DNA from: Nocardia brasiliensis ATCC 700358
GTDB taxonomy: Bacteria > Actinomycetota > Actinomycetes > Mycobacteriales > Mycobacteriaceae
DNA: 64,000 nt
Assembly: GCF_000250675.2 (NCBI RefSeq)
Contig: NC_018681.1
Coordinates: 62,001-126,000 of the forward strand
Direction: 5' to 3'
The notes under the pieces were generated by a model. It saw only the letters and a list, made by a program, of their open reading frames with translations. It searched no databases and was not told the DNA's origin. How positions within the stretch are numbered: the first letter of the stretch is position 1; each line of letters starts with the position of its first letter. Below, in pieces: positions 59,187 to 64,000 of this stretch. The position numbers and the translations under genes were made by a program.

Positions 59187-60722
59187 TCAGAGCTTGCGCG
59201 AGCGCAATTCGTGCCCCTTGGACGTTTTACACCGTCCCGATTCCAGATCCCATTGCCAGCCGTGCAAATTGCAGGTGAGGGTATTGCCTTCCACTACACC
59301 GAATTTCGAGAGATCCGCCTTCAGGTGCGGGCAACGCCGCTGCACTTCCCAGCCGTCCAGTTCGGTGGACGCGGAATCGTCGTGCGCCTCGGAGAACCAG
59401 CCGTCGGCGTAGGCGATGCGCTCATCGGTGAGGCATTTGAAGAAGGTGTAGAGGAATTCGTTGTAGCCGCCGATCCGCCACGCCTGGAAGCGGGTGGACA
59501 GGAAGATGGTGTTCACCCAGTCCGGTTCCCGGTCCCGCAGCACGGTGCGCACCAGGTCCGGCGCGATGCGGAAACCGTAGCGGTACTTACCTTCGCCCTC
59601 GATCGGGCCGCGCACCACCCGCTTCGGGAAGTCCAGCACCACCGTCTCGTCGCCGAGCACCAGCCCGACGGGGTAACCGATGCCGTCGCAGATCAGATCG
59701 CTCTGCGCCATGATCGGCTCGAACAGTGCCCGCAGCGGCTCCAGCAGCGGCTCGTCATTCGTTGCCCAGGAAGCCTTTTCGGCCGCCAGCACCGGCGCGA
59801 GGCGCTGCGCCATCAGTTCGATGTACTCGGCCTTGTTGTCGTAGATCAGGCCCGGCTCGAACGGGTGGGTGAGCTCGAGTTCCCGCCCGCGCACGTCGGC
59901 GACCGAGCCGGGGATCATCAGGATCCCGCCCTCGTTGCCGTGGATGCGCATCTGCTCCAGGAACACCATCTGGTCCGGGAAGATGTTGCCCTCGTCGCCG
60001 CGGTCGTCGTTCAGGTAGCGCAGTTCGTCGTCGAGGAACACCGGCGGACCGGCGGAGGGCACCACCCAGGTCGCGCCGACCTGCTCGACGTAGCTGCGGC
60101 AGCGGTCCATGCCGCGCTGACGCTTCTGTTTGCCGAAGTTCGCCTTGGTGCGGTTCGGGATGTCGTAGACCATCGGGTACCAGATCGCGCCCGAGTACTG
60201 CAGCAGGTGGATGTCGACGTGCCCGAACGCGTCGTGCAGCACGTCCATGTCCACGGGGCGGGCGTCGTTCATGTTGAAACAGGTGGTCTCGCCGTCGGAG
60301 ACGACCAGTCCGGAATCGCCGATCGGGCCGTCGGCGGGCGCACGCAGCGCGATGATCATGATGTCGATATCGCCGCCCGGACCGGTGACCGTGTGCTTGA
60401 CCGAATCCTCGGTCTCGAAGAACTTGGTGAAGCCCAGCTGCTCCAGCTCGCGCTTCAGATCCGGCACCGGGTAGTCCGGCAGCAGCACGGTCGCGTCCTT
60501 GTTGACGTGCTCGGCCAAATTCTTCGCGTCGAAGTGGTCGCGGTGCAGATGCGAGACGTAGAGGAAATCGCAGTTGCCCAGCTCGTCCCAGTCCAGCTGG
60601 GTGTTGTCGGGGAACGGGAACCACGAACCGAAGTAGGCCGGATTGACCCACGGATCGCAAAGGATCGACCCGGCCGCGGTGCGGATGTGGAATCCGGCGT
60701 GTCCGACGCTGGTGATCTGCAC
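59187..60722 (-). CDS. MBL-fold / Rieske 2Fe-2S fusion protein
   Basis: 511 residues. N-terminal metallo-beta-lactamase domain: VGHAGFHIRTAAGSILCDPW and SHLHRDHFDAKN (HxHxDH zinc or iron site). C-terminal Rieske domain at about residues 450-495 with CPHLKADL and CNLHGWQWDLESGRC (C-x-H...C-x2-H). The domain pair suggests an oxidoreductase with a binuclear metal site fed by the 2Fe-2S cluster. Rv3818 has the same layout, from memory, and is uncharacterised. Confidence 0.92.
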   Translation of the reverse strand: MQITSVGHAGFHIRTAAGSILCDPWVNPAYFGSWFPFPDNTQLDWDELGNCDFLYVSHLHRDHFDAKNLAEHVNKDATVLLPDYPVPDLKRELEQLGFTKFFETEDSVKHTVTGPGGDIDIMIIALRAPADGPIGDSGLVVSDGETTCFNMNDARPVDMDVLHDAFGHVDIHLLQYSGAIWYPMVYDIPNRTKANFGKQKRQRGMDRCRSYVEQVGATWVVPSAGPPVFLDDELRYLNDDRGDEGNIFPDQMVFLEQMRIHGNEGGILMIPGSVADVRGRELELTHPFEPGLIYDNKAEYIELMAQRLAPVLAAEKASWATNDEPLLEPLRALFEPIMAQSDLICDGIGYPVGLVLGDETVVLDFPKRVVRGPIEGEGKYRYGFRIAPDLVRTVLRDREPDWVNTIFLSTRFQAWRIGGYNEFLYTFFKCLTDERIAYADGWFSEAHDDSASTELDGWEVQRRCPHLKADLSKFGVVEGNTLTCNLHGWQWDLESGRCKTSKGHELRSRKL

Positions 60723-60832
60723 GAGCTGCTCCTCCTGAAGCGTTGCCAGTCATCCAGGGTAATGGCTGCGCCGAGCGGCCCGGTCGGCGGCCGCCGTGGT
60801 CGCGCGGGCACGTGACCACGGCGGTGCGTGCG

Positions 60833-61735
60833 CTACGCCGAAACGTCGCCGATGCAGTAGCCCTGCGCGCCCGCCAGCACCGTGAAGGTCCGTGTCTGGG
60901 TCACACCGGACGAATTCGTCACGGGCACCTCGACGGCGAGGTAGTCCCCGCGCAGCGCCTTGGAGCTGATCTCCTGATCCGCGAACTTGGTCGCCCCGGT
61001 GAGTTTGCCCGGGTTGTTCGCCAGCGGTGCGGCGACCGGCTTACCGGTGCCGCTGGGATCCCAGGCCGCGGGCGCGGCCGGGCACACCAGCGGGTAGGTG
61101 CCTTCCTTGTCGGCCGGATCCAGCGGCTTGCCGACGAATCGGGCCAGGTAGCGCCGCACGGTGTGCCGGGCGTCGGCGTCGTTGTACTCGATCTCCGCGC
61201 CGCCGGTGGCCACCCGCGGGCAGGCGTATTCGGTGTCCAGTGCGGCGCGTTCGACGGTGACCGTGGTGCCCCGGTTCTGCCAGGTGATGCCGTTCGAGGT
61301 CGCGGTACCCGGCTGCGCGAGCGCGGCCAGAATGGCCTGCTCGTTGCCGTACATGTCGGCGACGTTGCGCGGCGCGATGGTCCAGCACTTGGTTTTCAGC
61401 TGCTCGGCAGTGCTGGTCGGCAGGTCGTCGGCCCAGCGCTGCACGGCTTGCGGCAGTTCGCGCACCGTGCCCGACGTGGGGACGACCACCGACGGGGTGG
61501 TCGTCGCCGGCGTCGCGGTCGGCACCGCGGCCGCCGGGGTGCCAGCCGCGGCGACCGCGCTCGGCGCGTCATCCTGCGGGATGCCGACCGTGGAGTCACA
61601 GCCCACGAGGGCGAAGGCGCTGGTCACGGCTAATCCGCCGAGGACGGCGCGGCGGGCCGCCCGCCGTACCGCCCGATGGTCATCCCGCGCTGATTCCTGT
61701 TCGCGTCCACACAATTTCGGTAGGGCGCAGTCCAC
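60833..61735 (-). CDS. Secreted lipoprotein of unknown function
   Basis: 300 residues from GTG 61735 (AGAGGA 8 nt upstream). RRAARR then a hydrophobic stretch and lipobox LVGC with Cys46; the paired Arg may indicate Tat export. A Pro/Thr/Ala linker follows, then a globular domain with Cys pairs (KTKCWTIAPRNVADMYG; YACPRVATGG; LVCPAAPAAWDPS; GYCIGDVSA). Divergent from the acyltransferase pair. Confidence 0.85.
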   Translation of the reverse strand: MDCALPKLCGREQESARDDHRAVRRAARRAVLGGLAVTSAFALVGCDSTVGIPQDDAPSAVAAAGTPAAAVPTATPATTTPSVVVPTSGTVRELPQAVQRWADDLPTSTAEQLKTKCWTIAPRNVADMYGNEQAILAALAQPGTATSNGITWQNRGTTVTVERAALDTEYACPRVATGGAEIEYNDADARHTVRRYLARFVGKPLDPADKEGTYPLVCPAAPAAWDPSGTGKPVAAPLANNPGKLTGATKFADQEISSKALRGDYLAVEVPVTNSSGVTQTRTFTVLAGAQGYCIGDVSA

Positions 61736-61858
61736 TTCGACGATCCTCTTCTCTGCCTCCGGCGGCGGGCCGATCGGGGTCTGTTCCGAACCGGGTGCGG
61801 CCCACATCGTGATGGCGCACTGCCGGATGGGACAGTCTGCGACTACGCTAGCGGAATT

Positions 61859-62605
61859 GTGGAACCCGTCTACCGCACGATCATCGGCCTGGCCCGAACC
61901 GTCTTCTTCGTCGAGGGGCTGAAGTTCACCGTCAAGGGCGATGAACATATCCCCGCGCAGGGTGGTGCCGTGCTCGCGGTCAACCACACCGGCTATATGG
62001 ACTTCACCTACGCGGGGCTGCCGGTGCGCACGCCCAAGCGCTACATCCGGTTCATGGCCAAGAAAGAGGTCTTCGACGACAAGATCTCCGGCCCGATCAT
62101 GCGCGCGCTCAAGCACATTCCGGTCGACCGGGGTGCGGGGGCCGACTCCTACAAAGCCGCGGTGGAGTACCTGCGCCGTGGTGAACTCGTCGGGGTCTAT
62201 CCCGAGGCGACCATCAGCCGCAGCTTCGAGATCAAGGAGTTCAAATCCGGTGCCGCGCGCATGGCGCTGGAGGCGGACGTGCCGATCATCCCCATCGTCA
62301 TCTGGGGCGCGCAGCGCGTGTGGACCAAGGGCTTCCCGAAGCGTCTGGGTCGCACCAACACCCCGATCTCCATCGCGGTCGGCGCACCCATCGCGCCGTT
62401 CGAGCCCGCCGCCGAACTCACCGCGAAGCTGCGTGCGACCATGCAGGAAATGCTGCTCGACCTGCAAAAGGACTACGTGCACGAACAGGGCGCGTACTGG
62501 GTCCCGGCCCGCCTCGGCGGTAGCGCTCCTACCCTGGAAGAGGCCGACGCGCTCGACGCCGCCGAGGCCGCGGAAAAGGCCGCACGCAAGAAGTCGGCCT
62601 CGTAG
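61859..62605 (+). CDS. 1-acyl-glycerol-3-phosphate acyltransferase (PlsC family)
   Basis: 248 residues. Motif NHTGYMDF (H-x4-D), then KHIPVDRGAGADSY, VYPEATISRS (motif III-like) and VPIIPIVIWG. Membrane-associated transfer of an acyl chain in phospholipid or related lipid synthesis. GTG start; TACGCT lies 9 nt upstream. Nearly identical in layout to the next gene, a tandem duplication. Confidence 0.92.
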   Translation: MEPVYRTIIGLARTVFFVEGLKFTVKGDEHIPAQGGAVLAVNHTGYMDFTYAGLPVRTPKRYIRFMAKKEVFDDKISGPIMRALKHIPVDRGAGADSYKAAVEYLRRGELVGVYPEATISRSFEIKEFKSGAARMALEADVPIIPIVIWGAQRVWTKGFPKRLGRTNTPISIAVGAPIAPFEPAAELTAKLRATMQEMLLDLQKDYVHEQGAYWVPARLGGSAPTLEEADALDAAEAAEKAARKKSAS

Positions 62606-62621
62606 CAGCGGAGAGTTTCGG

Positions 62622-63365
62622 ATGGCGCGGGAACCGGTTTACGACCTACTCACCGGCCTGGTCCGCACCATATTCCTGGTGCAGGGCCTGCGGATCGATA
62701 TCGCCGGACAGGAACGCATCCCGCGGACCGGCGGCGCAGTACTCGCCGTGAACCACACCGCGTACCTGGACTTCATGGAGGTGGGACTGGTCGGCCGCAA
62801 GTCCGGCCGCAACGTCCGATACATGATGAAGGCCGAGCTGGAACACGGCATCGTCGGCTTTCTGATGAAGCACTGCAAGGCCATCGGCGTGGACCGCACC
62901 GCGGGCGCCGAATCCTACGGCCGCGCGGTGCAGGCGCTGCGCGACGGCGAACTGGTCGTGGTCTATCCCGAGGCCACCATCAGCCGCAGCTTCGAGTTGA
63001 AGGAATTCAAGTCCGGGGCCGCGCGCATGGCGATCGAGGCGGACGTGCCGATCGTCCCGGTGGTGATCTGGGGCGCACACCGCGTGTGGACCAAGGACAT
63101 CCCGAAAAAGCTGGGCCGCCACAACTTTCCGATCAACATCCGGGTCGGCACGCCCATCCCCGCCACCGAACCCGCCGAAACCCTCACCGCCACCCTGCGC
63201 ACCGCCATGTCCACCCTGCTCGGCCAGGCCCAGCAGGACTATCCGATGGAGCCCGGCGCCCGCTGGGTCCCCGCCCGCCTGGGCGGCACCGCCCCCACCC
63301 TCGACGAGGCCGCCGTCCTGGAACAGGAAGAACTCGCCCGCCGCCGCGCCGCCCGCGACCACTAG
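62622..63365 (+). CDS. 1-acyl-glycerol-3-phosphate acyltransferase (PlsC family), paralogue
   Basis: 247 residues. NHTAYLDF (H-x4-D), GVDRTAGAESYGRAV, VYPEATISRSFELKEF, and VPIVPVVIWGAHRVWTKD. About half identical to the preceding gene, from which it is separated by 16 nt; mycobacteria have three such genes here (Rv3814c-Rv3816c from memory). The C-terminus is Ala/Glu/Arg-rich. Confidence 0.92.
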   Translation: MAREPVYDLLTGLVRTIFLVQGLRIDIAGQERIPRTGGAVLAVNHTAYLDFMEVGLVGRKSGRNVRYMMKAELEHGIVGFLMKHCKAIGVDRTAGAESYGRAVQALRDGELVVVYPEATISRSFELKEFKSGAARMAIEADVPIVPVVIWGAHRVWTKDIPKKLGRHNFPINIRVGTPIPATEPAETLTATLRTAMSTLLGQAQQDYPMEPGARWVPARLGGTAPTLDEAAVLEQEELARRRAARDH

Positions 63366-63601
63366 CCCCACAGGGGTTGTCGCCAGCTCGCACAGCGAAT
63401 TGCCAGAGGGCACACGGGTCATCGGCGTCCTCCATGCGATGTAGGGGTTGGCGTCGGGTAACGGCGACGTCCGAATTCTGGCCGCCGATAAGCAAATGAA
63501 CTCGGTGGTTACAACGCGTGTTCCCATCCGGAAGCGTCCGCAGTTCCGAATGCGTAGTGCAGCTGTGAGCTATCAGAATCGACTCACGAAGGAGCACGAA
63601 C

Positions 63602-64000
63602 ATGACTCACTGGAACCACAGGGTTCGCTTCGTTCCATTGCTCGTCGGTGCGTTGTTGTCCGGTGTGCTGGTCGTTACTCCGGCTGCGGCGGACCCGGAG
63701 GAGGTCAATCCGAAACGGCTGCCCGGCTGCTTGGAAGAGGTCAACTCCATACCCGAGAGCGAGGGGGTCCTGAGGGAGAAGTTGCTCCTGCGATGCCTGA
63801 GCGAGGGCTGCCTGCATCAGGTCACGGGGGATGGCGACAACGTCTCCAAATTCCTCAAATGCACGGACGATGCGGTCGACCAGGTCGACACGAGCGAGCA
63901 GTCTCGTGCCGCCTATAAAGCGGCATTTCAGAAGGCTCGACCCTGCCTTGAACCCCTGCTCTCGGATATCGAGGTTCAGGTCAGCGGAGACCGAGAGGCA
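63602..64000 (+). CDS. Secreted Cys-rich protein (3' end cut off by the window)
   Basis: Open from ATG 63602 to the right edge (133 codons). AAGGAG 7 nt before ATG. Signal peptide MTHWNHRVRF plus hydrophobic core, cleaved at TPAAA-DPEE. Mature part acidic, with Cys in LPGCLEEV, LLRCLSEGCLH, FLKCTDDAV and ARPCLEPL, spaced like helix-helix disulfides. Family not recognised. Confidence 0.8.
   Translation, partial: MTHWNHRVRFVPLLVGALLSGVLVVTPAAADPEEVNPKRLPGCLEEVNSIPESEGVLREKLLLRCLSEGCLHQVTGDGDNVSKFLKCTDDAVDQVDTSEQSRAAYKAAFQKARPCLEPLLSDIEVQVSGDREA

Overview
High-GC actinobacterial chromosome, almost certainly Nocardia or a close mycolate-containing relative. Markers are LysX, a secreted cutinase, a PE/PPE/EspG cassette, IdeR-type iron boxes, DUF5313, DUF5926, DUF6474 and DUF4328 proteins, frequent GTG starts and many GTGA stop/start overlaps. 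From memory, the backbone follows Mycobacterium tuberculosis Rv3859c down to about Rv3814c: gltB-gltD, sodA (Rv3846), a DUF4328 membrane protein and glpQ1-like GDPD (Rv3843c-Rv3842c), bfrB (Rv3841), an LCP protein (Rv3840), a DUF2470 protein (Rv3839), pheA and a phosphoglycerate mutase-like gene (Rv3838c-Rv3837c), a metallopeptidase, a septum-formation protein and serS (Rv3836-Rv3834c), an MBL-Rieske protein (Rv3818) and acyltransferases (Rv3816c-Rv3814c). Accessory genes and repeats sit between these anchors.

Layout. 0-5.5 kb: glutamate synthase gltBD (gltB is cut by the left edge). 5.5-8.5 kb: cutinase and small secreted or membrane proteins. 8.6-12.3 kb: lysX and an S4 protein. 12.3-17.2 kb: a leftward nine-gene run with rraA, DUF5313, SRPBCC and a copper-handling set (copD, copC, ycnI and a His/Cys-tailed membrane protein). 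17.4-21.1 kb: RecB-like nuclease overlapping htpG. 21.2-24.7 kb: methyltransferase, two SDRs, TetR. 24.8-25.7 kb: a TMEM165/GDT1 manganese exporter behind a yybP-ykoY Mn2+ riboswitch. 26.8-28.3 kb: divergent sodA and msrA. 29.5-33.3 kb: rhodanese, DUF4328, GDPD, a 65-bp minisatellite and DUF5926. 33.3-36 kb: an 18-residue peptide gene, two tandem ferritins with an IdeR box between them, and LCP. 36.4-39 kb: a YciI/ECF42 sigma pair, a relic piece of gltB and a CPBP protease. 39.3-40.1 kb: an IdeR-boxed DUF2470 heme protein. 40.7-42.3 kb: pheA and a phosphatase. 42.3-45.6 kb: a hairpin-bearing repeat array and an espG-PPE-PE cassette inserted into otherwise conserved synteny. 45.8-50.4 kb: metallopeptidase, septum protein, ALDH, serS. 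50.6-57.3 kb: GGDEF/EAL protein, MFS, TetR with a deazaflavin-type reductase, and TetR with an MpaB-type oxygenase. 57.4-64 kb: a large palindrome, methyltransferase-LLM pair, MBL-Rieske, lipoprotein, two acyltransferases, and a secreted Cys-rich protein cut by the right edge.

Themes. Metal and redox handling recurs (copper operon, Mn riboswitch/exporter, two iron boxes, two ferritins, SOD, MsrA). Many genes carry a TANNNT -10 hexamer 6-8 nt before the start codon, which predicts leaderless mRNAs. Intergenic regions hold several distinct repeat families. The least explained items are the 18-residue amphipathic peptide gene, the ferritin paralogue lacking ferroxidase ligands, the repeat array beside espG, and the dispersed palindrome.
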